This document shows positions 25,152 through 33,185 of a stretch of DNA of 64,000 bases, one piece after another. The DNA lies in contig DDCA01000001.1 of assembly GCA_002335175.1 (NCBI GenBank), forward strand, positions 496,001 to 560,000, read 5' to 3'. The notes below the pieces were generated by a model. It worked only from the letters and a program-made list of their open reading frames with translations. It searched no databases and was not told the origin of the DNA. Source of the stretch: Candidatus Saccharibacteria bacterium UBA2018. GTDB lineage: Bacteria > Patescibacteriota > Saccharimonadia > Saccharimonadales > Saccharimonadaceae. The stretch's first letter is position 1. Each line of letters opens with the position of its first letter. The position numbers and the translations under genes are program-made.

Positions 25152-25865
25152 CTAAACAAGGATGTCTGCGTTGGTGTGGACATTCACAACATCGTCGAGG
25201 TCGTCCAACACATCGAGCACACGCATGACTTTGTCTGCTGTTTCTTGGTCGGTTATAGCAACCGGATTGTTTGGGACATACTGCAATTCAGCGTCTTCGA
25301 CGGTTAGGCCGGCCTCGATTAGCTTTGACCGCACATTCATAAGTTCTTTTTGGTCTGTGTACACGATTGTTTCGTCACCATCTTCAACTGCATCTTCCGC
25401 TCCGGCGTCGAGAATTGTTAGCAATGTGTCTTCACCAGTTTCTTTTACTTGAATGACGCCCTTTCGGGTGAATTGAAACATCACACTTCCAGCATCTGCA
25501 ATCCGGCCGCCGTTCTTTACAACTGCCGTTTTAACTTCTGGCAAGGTTCTGTTGCGGTTGTCAGTCGCAGTTTCAATAATAATTCCGACGCCGCCTGGCC
25601 CATATGCCTCGTATGTCAGCTCTTCCAAGGCTGCAGCTGCCTTATCCGCAACTCGGTCGATTGACCGCTGGATGTTGTCTTTTGGCATATTAGCTGCCCG
25701 TGCTTTTTCAATCGCGACGGCAAGTGCCGGGTTCATGGCAGGGTCGGTGCCACCACGCGCTGCAATTGCAATTTGGTTCCCAATTTTTGTAAAGACAGCA
25801 CCACGCTTCGCGTCGTTCGCACCTTTATCACGCTTAATTTTTGACCATTTATTATGACCAGCCAT
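25152..25865 (-). CDS. yebC: YebC/PmpR-family protein
   Basis: 237-aa member of the YebC/TACO1 family, historically called transcriptional regulators and now linked to translation of difficult sequences (polyproline). Begins with the invariant 'MAGHNKWSKIKRDKGANDAKR' motif (shown in parts), followed by 'ALAVAIEKARAANMPKDNIQR' and 'YEAYGPGGVGIIIE'. The start at 25865 is fixed by that motif and by AGGAG 4 nt upstream. Transcribed from the promoter at 25895-25924, ahead of S51 and ruvC. Confidence 0.96.
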   Translation of the reverse strand: MAGHNKWSKIKRDKGANDAKRGAVFTKIGNQIAIAARGGTDPAMNPALAVAIEKARAANMPKDNIQRSIDRVADKAAAALEELTYEAYGPGGVGIIIETATDNRNRTLPEVKTAVVKNGGRIADAGSVMFQFTRKGVIQVKETGEDTLLTILDAGAEDAVEDGDETIVYTDQKELMNVRSKLIEAGLTVEDAELQYVPNNPVAITDQETADKVMRVLDVLDDLDDVVNVHTNADILV

Positions 25866-25894
25866 ACAACTCCTAGAAAGATTTAATCTTCTTA

Positions 25895-25924
25895 AGTATA
25901 CAAAACTTAACTGCATCGGTTCAA
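25895..25924 (-). promoter_or_regulatory. Promoter of yebC-S51-ruvC
   Basis: Minus strand TTGAAC (25924-25919), 18-bp spacer, TATACT (25900-25895). It gives a leader of about 25 nt containing the yebC SD. Confidence 0.7.
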
Positions 25925-25954
25925 ATCTTACTTGGGCAACCATGTTAGAACTTG

Positions 25955-25975
25955 AAGGCTCTTCGGAGCCTTTTT
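25955..25975 (+). terminator. Rho-independent terminator without an obvious upstream gene
   Basis: AAGGCTC-TTCG-GAGCCTT stem with a stable UUCG-type loop and a run of five T on the plus strand. The only upstream sequence is the divergent yebC control region, so nothing annotated on the plus strand ends here. It could close a short RNA, or insulate the island starting at 26015. Confidence 0.7.
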
Positions 25976-25978
25976 GCG

Positions 25979-26008
25979 TTGATACTACTCTGTAGAGAGG
26001 ACTATACT
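25979..26008 (+). promoter_or_regulatory. Promoter of the AT-rich island operon
   Basis: TTGATA (25979-25984), 18-bp spacer, TATACT (26003-26008), 6 nt before the ATG at 26015. The arrangement predicts a leaderless transcript. Confidence 0.72.
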
Positions 26009-26014
26009 AAAGGT

Positions 26015-27412
26015 ATGACAAGCGTGAGAGATATTCAAAAAGGCTATATTGAGCTTTTGGAGAGTTATATCAATCCGCTTGGAAAAGAGGCGTTAAACGA
26101 TCACATATATTCAGGAGATAGGTTCGGTTCAATGCCATATCTCTCTGACGTCCTGTTAGCCTATTATGAACCACTTGGAAAAGATATTACGGACTATTGG
26201 AAACAATATGCGAAAGAAATAAGAAAATCGCTCGCAGAAAGTAATAATCTGAAAGTCTGCTATTCAGGAGATATATCGCCGAGCGATGCCTCGATGTTGA
26301 CCAATAAACTCGGAATGTATGTGGATACAATATTAATCCCTGATCCTGTATTGAATATCACTCAGCAGCTAGCACCGGTAAGCGATAGAAACTTTTACCT
26401 TAGATCAGTCGTAAGACACGCAATTAATATGGTCAAAATTAAACCATTGCTTGATGCGGATAGCGAATTTCCGATTACAGCTGTCTACCCATCCACTAAA
26501 ATATTCAATCGTGATTTTGTTGAGAAAATAAGGGACGCTGCGTCAGAAGATGCGCGCGTTTATATTAACCAAACATTTAATTTGAAACTCAAAAAGTCAG
26601 ATGATGCATTTGAAATTATGCAGAGTTTCAAAAAGCCTGAAGACATCATCGCATTAGTAAAAAATGAGTCAAACCTCATACCAGACTGGGCATTGCCCAG
26701 TGTCCAAGAAGGAATTAAGAACTTCTACGATGGTGGAAAACAGATGTATATTAAAGAATTTGCAAATAGGCCCGCCGGCGAAGCAATTTACATGTATATC
26801 CTCGGGAGATTAATGAGCTTTCATGATCACTTTGAGAATTGTAAGGAGTTTGCCGCAGAACCCCTATATGACTCTCCTAACTCCTGGAAGATGTTTACTT
26901 GGTATCTGGATGCATGCTTCCCAGAGGGAAACCTATTAACAAATGAAGGCTTGGTCGCAAATTCTATTGGAATTGATAATCCGAAGTGGATTGGTAACCT
27001 ACCCGTCGACGCTTTAGTAGAAGCCCGAAAAAGAGGTGAACTAAGTGAAATTAGGGCTACTCTCACAAAAAATATTAATAGGATAAAATTTACTCGAGTT
27101 GAGGATCTGGAAGGCGTTACAGCGCAAGTACAAGAGAATTTGAAGAATGAATTCGATGAGCATCAAAGAAAAATTAAGGATATAGAGAAACGGTTTAAGA
27201 ATAATTTTTATTTGAAATCCCCTGTAACGGTTGTCGGGGAATTACTAGGTTATATACCAGACCCCCATATTCAAGCTGCTAGTGCATTAATTAGTTTGCC
27301 TTTTACTTTACTAGGCTTAGTGGATATATATCGGAGCTCGAATAAAATTCTTGAAGAAGATCGTGCTGAGCGAGGAAGGTTAATAGGATTGATGTATGAC
27401 TCAGAAAAGTGA
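26015..27412 (+). CDS. Unknown protein, first gene of AT-rich island
   Basis: 465 aa, not recognised. Mostly helical and charged; a single hydrophobic segment near the C-terminus (about 425-447, 'ALISLPFTLLGLVDIY') could be a membrane anchor or a buried helix. A coiled-coil-like stretch precedes it (about 380-410, 'EFDEHQRKIKDIEKRFKNNF'). The start is fixed by the promoter 6 nt upstream; the longer ORF would reach back over the terminator. DNA is AT-rich with AT-ending codons, unlike the housekeeping genes around. It overlaps the next gene by 17 nt. Accessory, probably horizontally acquired. Confidence 0.8.
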   Translation: MTSVRDIQKGYIELLESYINPLGKEALNDHIYSGDRFGSMPYLSDVLLAYYEPLGKDITDYWKQYAKEIRKSLAESNNLKVCYSGDISPSDASMLTNKLGMYVDTILIPDPVLNITQQLAPVSDRNFYLRSVVRHAINMVKIKPLLDADSEFPITAVYPSTKIFNRDFVEKIRDAASEDARVYINQTFNLKLKKSDDAFEIMQSFKKPEDIIALVKNESNLIPDWALPSVQEGIKNFYDGGKQMYIKEFANRPAGEAIYMYILGRLMSFHDHFENCKEFAAEPLYDSPNSWKMFTWYLDACFPEGNLLTNEGLVANSIGIDNPKWIGNLPVDALVEARKRGELSEIRATLTKNINRIKFTRVEDLEGVTAQVQENLKNEFDEHQRKIKDIEKRFKNNFYLKSPVTVVGELLGYIPDPHIQAASALISLPFTLLGLVDIYRSSNKILEEDRAERGRLIGLMYDSEK

Positions 27413-28145
27413 GGAAGATGAAGCCCGTGAACTTGCAAGGGAGGTTTTCCAAAAGTGTATGCTAGTGTTGCTAGCGCACGTTCAAAGACGCATTGCAGAT
27501 GATGAAAGCTATCAAGAACCTAGGTTCTTACGAGCAATGATTGTAGCTTATTATCAGATAAATGATGAACTGAAAGACGGTGAAACCGTTATGGGTGTTT
27601 CAGTGAGTGATGAGAATGAAGATCCTCAAGAAGGTTATGCTGTCATACTAAAAAAGCATAAAAATTTTGTAGAGATAGTTTCACACCAAGACATTATCTT
27701 AAATACAGAGATTAGTATTACCAACTTACTCAAATTGATCGAGCTCTCGATCAGGCTAGACAACATTGATACGAAAGCTGTCAAATGGTCTGTAGCGACA
27801 GAAATGCTAAACAAGCTGGTGCCAGATATGGTTTTCATTAAGTTCCCTAATAACCAGTGGAAGCAAGGTAGAGATGAACTCCTGAAAGAAATATGGAAAG
27901 GGAGGATCCACGGTCTAACTCCATTCGATCCGATGGTTGCTAAAGTAAAAGCTGCTACATCATTTAGTGAAGTTCCTCAGGTTCTTAGGCAGTTTATCGC
28001 AACATTATATGCAGCGAGAAAATCACCCGGTAAGAACGCCCTTGGAATATCATCACCTGATAAAGACATAGATAAAGCAAAAGTCTTTGAATTGGCTCGG
28101 ATCGTACTATATGGTCCAGGATCCAAGTATCGAAAAGACTCGTAA
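27396..28145 (+). CDS. Unknown protein, second gene of AT-rich island
   Basis: 249 aa, not recognised. Soluble, acidic N-terminus and mixed alpha/beta pattern; no membrane segment and no catalytic motif that I can name. The 17-nt overlap with the gene before it means coupled translation, so the two products probably act together. AT-rich like its neighbours. A 145-nt gap separates it from the nuclease gene. Confidence 0.78.
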   Translation: MTQKSEEDEARELAREVFQKCMLVLLAHVQRRIADDESYQEPRFLRAMIVAYYQINDELKDGETVMGVSVSDENEDPQEGYAVILKKHKNFVEIVSHQDIILNTEISITNLLKLIELSIRLDNIDTKAVKWSVATEMLNKLVPDMVFIKFPNNQWKQGRDELLKEIWKGRIHGLTPFDPMVAKVKAATSFSEVPQVLRQFIATLYAARKSPGKNALGISSPDKDIDKAKVFELARIVLYGPGSKYRKDS

Positions 28146-28252
28146 CCTATTCTTGATTTATAGTTGATTGAAAATACTGACGAAAATCAAGCAGATATAT
28201 TTGAAGTGCTAAATAGTTAACATACAGCTAAATCAGCGTATGTTGTATAAGC

Positions 28253-28281
28253 TTGGAATGGCTAAGAAATAAGAGTATTCT
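28253..28281 (+). promoter_or_regulatory. Putative promoter of the nuclease gene
   Basis: TTGGAA (28253-28258), 17-bp spacer, TATTCT (28276-28281), 9 nt before the ATG at 28291. A TATAAT at 28285-28290 abuts the ATG and is too close to serve this start. The rest of the 145-nt gap is AT-rich and non-coding. Confidence 0.5.
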
Positions 28282-28290
28282 CGTTATAAT

Positions 28291-29841
28291 ATGGACAATG
28301 AGAATAAGGTACAGCATCATCTATCTCAACTCTTCTCACTACCCGATGATGACTCATTTGATTTCTTTGACACTAATCTTGAATTTGATACCCCCGTATT
28401 TATTGATCCGTTTTTATTGAAGAATAGCCCGGTTGAAGCAGAGCGCAAGTTGTTCGAGCGATTTGGTGATTTCTTTCGTTATGCCTATGATCAATCTTTC
28501 CAGTTATCCATAGGAAAGAAGAATGTAGAAAAATTCGCAAGATTATTAACGTTTCCCGAGCCAAGATCAATTTACATGGGGTACACAGAGGCTTCGAACA
28601 GAGGACACGGCGCAAATTTAACTACACGCTTACTACGCTTCTTTCTTGAGAGTTCTGCTAAAGAATACGTAAGAGAAACAAAATATTTTCCTGAAGAGCT
28701 CTACAATCCGATAAGCCTACAGGTTTTCACAGATGGTGTGGGACCAGATGCGATTAGTGATATCACTGCAAACCTAATCATGGATTATTTAATTGAGTAT
28801 ACAGTTGAGCAGGCAAACAAATGGAATATAGAACTTAAGCCGCGAATGGCTCTTGATAGGGATGGTTTCGATTTTGACGAGAATACCTGGAAGAGCGGCG
28901 GATATTATAATTTGCCCGCAAATCCCCTTAATCCATCGGAACCCGTAATTTTCGTACCAAAACATTTACTGCGTGGAATTGACGAAATCTACGATGATAC
29001 AAAGAGTCGAGTGTTTTCAATATTGAGGAGTGATACCGGACTTTCAGAGAAGTTTTCAGACTTGCTCAATAAATCATTGAAAAAGGTAACAATGGATGAA
29101 GTCAGAGAAGTATTTCTTCAGGAGGGCTCTGTTCATTATCGGTTCCTTAAACAACTACAAGAAGACAGAAGTAAACCTTACGACTTTAAAACTGATTACT
29201 TAGGCTTACTTGCTGACAAAAACTATGTAGATTATTTTGAGGGCCAAGACCTCGGTTCAATACAATCCTGCGAAATGTTAAAAAATAAAACCAGAGAACT
29301 CTTGTCTATATTTGATGATGATCATTCGCGTAGAGATGGTTGGAAAGATGCCTGGAAGGAACGAAAAGGTACAATGGTTCCCCAGGCGGAAGTAGTTATA
29401 GGGAGAAAATTTCGAGGCATGGGGTATGCATATTTCAGCCATTTCCCAGAAGTAACATTCATCGCAGAAGCGGGCACCGGTAATGGGTTTGTGGATTTCC
29501 AAATAATCTATCGGGATTGCAGAATAGTAGTCGAGCTAAAGCTGCTAAGCAATGCGTCGCTCAAAGGTCATGAACCAAAAATACCAGCCTATGTACACGG
29601 GCTAACACGGCAATTACCTGAGTATGCATACAATACAAAGGCGAAACATGCTTTTTATGTAACGGGGCAGCATTACGATGGTAAGCAAAACACTGGCGTT
29701 GATCATACTCCACGGATTAAAGAACTAGAGGGATTTCTGCCTGAGATAGAAAAAGCTTTGAAAGAAAATGTTCCTGGTTTCGAGTCACTAACATATTTGA
29801 ATGTGAAGATGATGCCTCATGGATCATCTTCAAATGCTTAA
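28291..29841 (+). CDS. Putative PD-(D/E)XK nuclease, third gene of AT-rich island
   Basis: 516 aa. The C-terminal 130 residues contain a nuclease-like core: Asp about 402 in 'GNGFVDFQIIYR', then 'IVVELKLL' with Glu about 415 and Lys about 417, the D-x(n)-ExK spacing of the PD-(D/E)XK fold, preceded by a candidate first Glu in 'TFIAEAGTG'. The N-terminal about 350 residues are unfamiliar: 'FDTPVFIDPFLLKNSPVEAERKLFERF' opens a large helical region (quoted in part as seen). Such fusions occur in restriction and abortive-infection systems. Nuclease activity is inferred from motif spacing; the biological target is unknown. Confidence 0.78.
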   Translation: MDNENKVQHHLSQLFSLPDDDSFDFFDTNLEFDTPVFIDPFLLKNSPVEAERKLFERFGDFFRYAYDQSFQLSIGKKNVEKFARLLTFPEPRSIYMGYTEASNRGHGANLTTRLLRFFLESSAKEYVRETKYFPEELYNPISLQVFTDGVGPDAISDITANLIMDYLIEYTVEQANKWNIELKPRMALDRDGFDFDENTWKSGGYYNLPANPLNPSEPVIFVPKHLLRGIDEIYDDTKSRVFSILRSDTGLSEKFSDLLNKSLKKVTMDEVREVFLQEGSVHYRFLKQLQEDRSKPYDFKTDYLGLLADKNYVDYFEGQDLGSIQSCEMLKNKTRELLSIFDDDHSRRDGWKDAWKERKGTMVPQAEVVIGRKFRGMGYAYFSHFPEVTFIAEAGTGNGFVDFQIIYRDCRIVVELKLLSNASLKGHEPKIPAYVHGLTRQLPEYAYNTKAKHAFYVTGQHYDGKQNTGVDHTPRIKELEGFLPEIEKALKENVPGFESLTYLNVKMMPHGSSSNA

Positions 29842-30031
29842 GCCCTTATTCTAATAAGGAGTGGGTGTGTATCGGCTAAGTGTACTACCCCTATAGAGCG
29901 CCACCCATCGAACTAGCTCATTATAGATAAGGTTCCAATTCGAGAGGGTTTGGGCACCCAAATGCTCACGTTAACATCACAGTTTTTAAAGAGGAGTTGT
30001 CAACGCCTGTGCAAACAAGTATTTTTTAACG
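29842..30031. other. Gap after the AT-rich island
   Basis: 190 bp with no convincing ORF. A small inverted repeat CCTTATT/AATAAGG follows the nuclease stop and could be a weak terminator. 'TTTGGGCACCCAAA' near 29950 is a short palindrome. No att-like direct repeat with the left edge of the island could be confirmed by eye. Confidence 0.4.
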
Positions 30032-30937
30032 CTAAAGACTATCTGCCCACCGTATAACCGCGTCTATGTTGCGTGCGTACTCCGCATTCATTTCGAGAGA
30101 CGTATTATGAATTTCGTTCGGTTCGGTAATAAGCTCGGTCGTGAATCCAAGGCACCGCTGATACATCAGGGTTTTTAATTGCTGAAGATACGGCTCACAC
30201 GATTCCCCCTTGCTTTGCCAAAAGCGGTCGAAGAAGTTCTTCGCCCGATTCACATCGCCTTCAACAAATACTATTTTCGTAGCGAAGTTTATAAGGTCTG
30301 CAAACCTTGCGCCGTCTATACGGGCGTTTTCGAAGTCAAAAATTGCAACATCCGCGCCATTGATCATCACATGTGGTGGCGTTAAGTCCGGGTTAACAAA
30401 AGCCGTTTCTAGTTCGTTGTGGTTCTCAAGGAACTTCTCAGCTACGGTTTCCAGCCTTTCCATCAAGAATCCTGCATCGAAATTTTCGAGTGTGTCTAGC
30501 AGTGCCAATGTAATACTTACATGCGCTTCCCTGATGCTTATTTGCTGAGCGTTTTGTGGCATCCTTTCCCCGTCAATCGTAATGCCAATCCGGTTATCGC
30601 AGAATGCCATGATATCAGCAAGCCGATCATACATAACCTGTTTGGTTTCATCTGTTACTATCTCGCTCATGGGCTGACCTTCAAGGTAGCTAAGTAGTAC
30701 CCAGTCATCGCCAAACTCGAGCACAGACGCGATATTAAAAGGACAGTCGGGATCTTGAGTGAGCTGCTCGTACAACCGATAGGCTTGCAATTCGTGCTCA
30801 AGATTGACGCGCATAGGTGGCATTTTTGCTTTTTTTATAACAGTTCTCATGCCTTGGTGTGCTACAGCCTGAACAAGAAATCTTTTGGATTCCTGCAACG
30901 TTTCAATGACAGGCAATTTGTCATGTTCTAAAACCAT
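30032..30937 (-). CDS. Aminoglycoside phosphotransferase-like kinase (APH fold)
   Basis: 301 aa with the small-molecule kinase layout: 'RTVIKKAKMP' (possible ATP-binding Lys), 'WVLLSYLEGQPMSEI' (hinge), the catalytic loop as 'FVNPDLTPPHVMING' and the metal-binding 'VAIFDFENARIDGARFADL' (DFE in place of DxD). The catalytic HGD is replaced by NPD, retaining the Asp. Substrate unknown; resistance is not implied. A TATAAT box with extended TGn (30949-30944) is 6 nt from the ATG. Confidence 0.82.
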   Translation of the reverse strand: MVLEHDKLPVIETLQESKRFLVQAVAHQGMRTVIKKAKMPPMRVNLEHELQAYRLYEQLTQDPDCPFNIASVLEFGDDWVLLSYLEGQPMSEIVTDETKQVMYDRLADIMAFCDNRIGITIDGERMPQNAQQISIREAHVSITLALLDTLENFDAGFLMERLETVAEKFLENHNELETAFVNPDLTPPHVMINGADVAIFDFENARIDGARFADLINFATKIVFVEGDVNRAKNFFDRFWQSKGESCEPYLQQLKTLMYQRCLGFTTELITEPNEIHNTSLEMNAEYARNIDAVIRWADSL

Positions 30938-30971
30938 GTGGACATTATATCAAGTATATTGATAAAATATT

Positions 30972-31454
30972 TTATTTTCTCTTGTAATCATATGTCTTGT
31001 AAATTCCAAACACAAGAAGGGCGCCGAGGGTATTCATTAGCAAATCCCAGTTCGTGTCGTCGAGCGGCATATCGTATAGATTTGCCTTCACAATGAATAG
31101 CTCGAATAATTCATTGGCTGTACCAAGCAAACTGGTAAGCGCCAGCAGGCTAGCTAGCTCTACAAACCAGCTTTTCGGATGGCCAAGCCGTTCTTTTAAG
31201 TACAGCCAAACTAAAGCGCTATATATGCCGCCACCAATAAAGTGCGTTACTGCCGAGGTGTCCCTGCCTTCGATGTACGGTGAAGGTAAGTAGTTGGATA
31301 TGAAAAACAACGCTCCTGCAGCAACTAGTAGCCAGAGATTGCCCTTACGAGACGTGTATTTATTTACCAGCTTTGGCAGAACAAAAATAGTAAGCGCCGG
31401 TACGAACAGCGAGGTGAATACGAATATAAATCCCAATTCCTGCACTGTCACCAT
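30972..31454 (-). CDS. Polytopic membrane protein, VanZ/DUF2238-like
   Basis: 160 aa, about five membrane helices. The pattern 'VTHFIGGGIYSALVWLYL...NELFELFIV...DDTNWDLLMNTLGALLVFG' resembles DUF2238/YjdF-like membrane proteins, with His, Glu and two Asp in or near helices. Function unknown. TACAAT lies about 23 nt upstream of the ATG with a GAAGG in between. Confidence 0.75.
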   Translation of the reverse strand: MVTVQELGFIFVFTSLFVPALTIFVLPKLVNKYTSRKGNLWLLVAAGALFFISNYLPSPYIEGRDTSAVTHFIGGGIYSALVWLYLKERLGHPKSWFVELASLLALTSLLGTANELFELFIVKANLYDMPLDDTNWDLLMNTLGALLVFGIYKTYDYKRK

Positions 31455-31501
31455 GTGGAACGTACCTTCATACAGCTATTGTAGCTTATAACTGGCGACA
31501 G

Positions 31502-31978
31502 CTAAGACAGAAGGACCAGTTTTTCGGCCCACCGGCCTGCTCGGGCGATTTCTTCATCCGGAAGTGGACCCTTTGTATCTTTCACGATGAATCCTTGGGG
31601 TTTGGCGATTAACTTGCCGCCTTTCGAAACCAAGATGTGTGCAATTTTGCCGGCGGCATAATGAATGGTATTCATAACTAACCGAAGCAGGAATGTTTGC
31701 GACTTTACGTCTAGGCGTGTGTCGAAAGCAGCCACCCGGACATTTTTTAAGGATTCTGACGGCAAGCGTTTTAGTAACCCTTCCAGAGCTTTCGTTGGTC
31801 TTCCGCCCTGGGTTGGTGATCCGACAACCAGAAAATCTACTTCATGAAACGCAGATAGCCGGATATCGGTGAAAGGAACCAGTACCGCGTCGTACTTTTT
31901 TGCAATTACTTTATAGATAGCTTTTGCAATCGTTGCCGTATTCCCATACGTCGAGTCATACAAAACGAGTGCTTTCAT
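31502..31978 (-). CDS. Flavodoxin-domain protein
   Basis: 158 aa, flavodoxin fold: the FMN phosphate loop 'LYDSTYGNTATIAKAI' at the N-terminus and 'FLVVGSPTQGGRPTKALEGLLKRL' for the isoalloxazine-contact loop. Electron transfer or flavin-dependent redox role in the cytoplasm; partner unknown. ATGA overlap (4 nt) with the PspC gene upstream in the same operon. Confidence 0.92.
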   Translation of the reverse strand: MKALVLYDSTYGNTATIAKAIYKVIAKKYDAVLVPFTDIRLSAFHEVDFLVVGSPTQGGRPTKALEGLLKRLPSESLKNVRVAAFDTRLDVKSQTFLLRLVMNTIHYAAGKIAHILVSKGGKLIAKPQGFIVKDTKGPLPDEEIARAGRWAEKLVLLS

Positions 31979-32196
31979 GACGCCGCCTTCCGTGTGCTTG
32001 CGCTATTTTCCGGCTCTCGTGGAATAACCAGTACCGCGATAATGTATGCAAGGATACCGGGCACAATACCGGTTAGAATTGTAACGATAATCCAAAGCAG
32101 CCGTATCATACTGGGATCGGTATTCAGGTACTCACCCAGTCCTCCGCACAAACCAGAGATTTTTTTATCGGTTGATGATAAATAAAGCCGTTTCAT
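31975..32196 (-). CDS. PspC-domain membrane protein
   Basis: 73 aa, nearly all one PspC domain: 'KRLYLSSTDKKISGLCGGLGEYLNTDPSMIRLLW' (in parts) followed by a membrane helix ending 'VLVIPREPE'. PspC proteins take part in phage-shock-type envelope stress responses. Strong SD AAAAGGAGG 5 nt upstream. Same operon as the flavodoxin. Confidence 0.93.
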   Translation of the reverse strand: MKRLYLSSTDKKISGLCGGLGEYLNTDPSMIRLLWIIVTILTGIVPGILAYIIAVLVIPREPENSASTRKAAS

Positions 32197-32207
32197 ATTG
32201 CCTCCTT

Positions 32208-32600
32208 TTACTGCTTATCGGCTACTACCCGTGGTTTCGGTGCTAGAAGCTCATTGTGATTTCCCGATATGACTTCGGTCGTAGGAATTATGCGTACCCG
32301 GTTCTTGCTGCGGCTGGGCAAGCCGGTTAAAAGCAGATAGCCCTGCCACTGCCCTCGCCCGACTTCGAGTTCAAGATGTATGTGGTCGGAAAGATGCGGC
32401 TCGTCAACAACTTTATACAGCCGGTAATCCCCGATGCTCAATACACAATCGGTTTTATGGTTGCTACGCGAGGTTACCAATATCTCGCCGATTTGGGGCG
32501 GCTCAACCCAGGCATACTGGTCATTATCGAGCGCCAGGATTTTAATATGATGCTTGGTTTCAAACAACGTATGAGTGCCCGATCGAACTAGCTTTATCAT
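32208..32600 (-). CDS. Hypothetical beta-rich protein
   Basis: 130 aa, not recognised. Alternating hydrophobic pattern suggests a small beta domain; no signal or membrane helix. The start at 32600 is preferred: it overlaps the upstream PH-domain gene's stop as ATGA, and GGAAAGAG is just upstream. Part of the run 33097-31502. It may interact with the PH-like protein it is coupled to. Confidence 0.75.
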   Translation of the reverse strand: MIKLVRSGTHTLFETKHHIKILALDNDQYAWVEPPQIGEILVTSRSNHKTDCVLSIGDYRLYKVVDEPHLSDHIHLELEVGRGQWQGYLLLTGLPSRSKNRVRIIPTTEVISGNHNELLAPKPRVVADKQ

Positions 32601-33097
32601 ATCTCTTTCCTTTGTAGGTGCTTGTACGCAAGGCATTTGCTTTCGATAAACCGCACAAAGTTATGGATACATTTACTGTTATACGCCCGAATCGGGTAGT
32701 CCTTTATGCGGGTATGCAGCGTAACAGTTGAGCCAATACCGGCATGCTCTACGCTAATACCGCTCACTACGTCATAGGTAATTTCGTCTTCGTTGATAAA
32801 TAATGGCTTTTTGTCGAGGAAGATAATCTTTTTATCGGTTGCTACAAGTACGGCGAAGCCTTCCGGGTAAAGACCATAGACAATTCCTCCAATGTGTTCG
32901 TCGGCGTCAACCAGGTTTGGTAAGTACTGGGCCTCCATGGTCGCCAGTCCTAGCCGTGAAACACCCAACTCTTCGAGCTCTTCGCGGATTCTTGCCGGGT
33001 GGTTATACCTAGTAATTATTTTCGGCATCGTCCATTGCCGATGCATGCTCGTACGCCTTGGTTGCGGTATGTAGTGGTATAGTGCCGGTGCTCCCAT
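32597..33097 (-). CDS. PH-like domain protein (bPH_3/YokE type)
   Basis: 166 aa. The pattern 'GIVYGLYPEGFAVLVATDKKIIFLDKK...YDVVSGISVEHAGIGSTVTLHTR' is the bacterial PH (YokE-like) signature, with an N-terminal helical extension (about 25-60). Role unknown; usually envelope stress associated. SD AGGGAG 6-7 nt before the ATG. First gene of the short operon PH / unknown / PspC / flavodoxin. Confidence 0.82.
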   Translation of the reverse strand: MGAPALYHYIPQPRRTSMHRQWTMPKIITRYNHPARIREELEELGVSRLGLATMEAQYLPNLVDADEHIGGIVYGLYPEGFAVLVATDKKIIFLDKKPLFINEDEITYDVVSGISVEHAGIGSTVTLHTRIKDYPIRAYNSKCIHNFVRFIESKCLAYKHLQRKEI

Positions 33098-33133
33098 GAT
33101 ATTCTCCCTAGTTTTATTAAAACAAAAGAAGAT

Positions 33134-33150
33134 TACTCAGGCGTTGAGTA
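33134..33150. promoter_or_regulatory. Palindrome upstream of the PH-PspC-flavodoxin operon
   Basis: TACTCA-N5-TGAGTA perfect dyad in the 88-nt gap between the Crp/Fnr-family gene and the PH-domain gene. Adjacent TCACA-N7-TGTGA (33154-33170) is also symmetric. Could be an operator for the operon starting at 33097; not like the dyad at 33846. Confidence 0.4.
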
Positions 33151-33185
33151 CCGTCACATCAGTGCTGTGATTTGACGCACAACAA

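Noticed and set aside
29931..29975. Possible second tRNA-like end (GGTTCCAATTC...TTTGGGCACCCA)
   Set aside because: No D or anticodon arms could be folded on either strand and it is not a true repeat of 25917-25942.
30032..30937. Antibiotic resistance gene
   Set aside because: The APH fold is broad; NPD in place of HGD and lack of context give no reason to call resistance.
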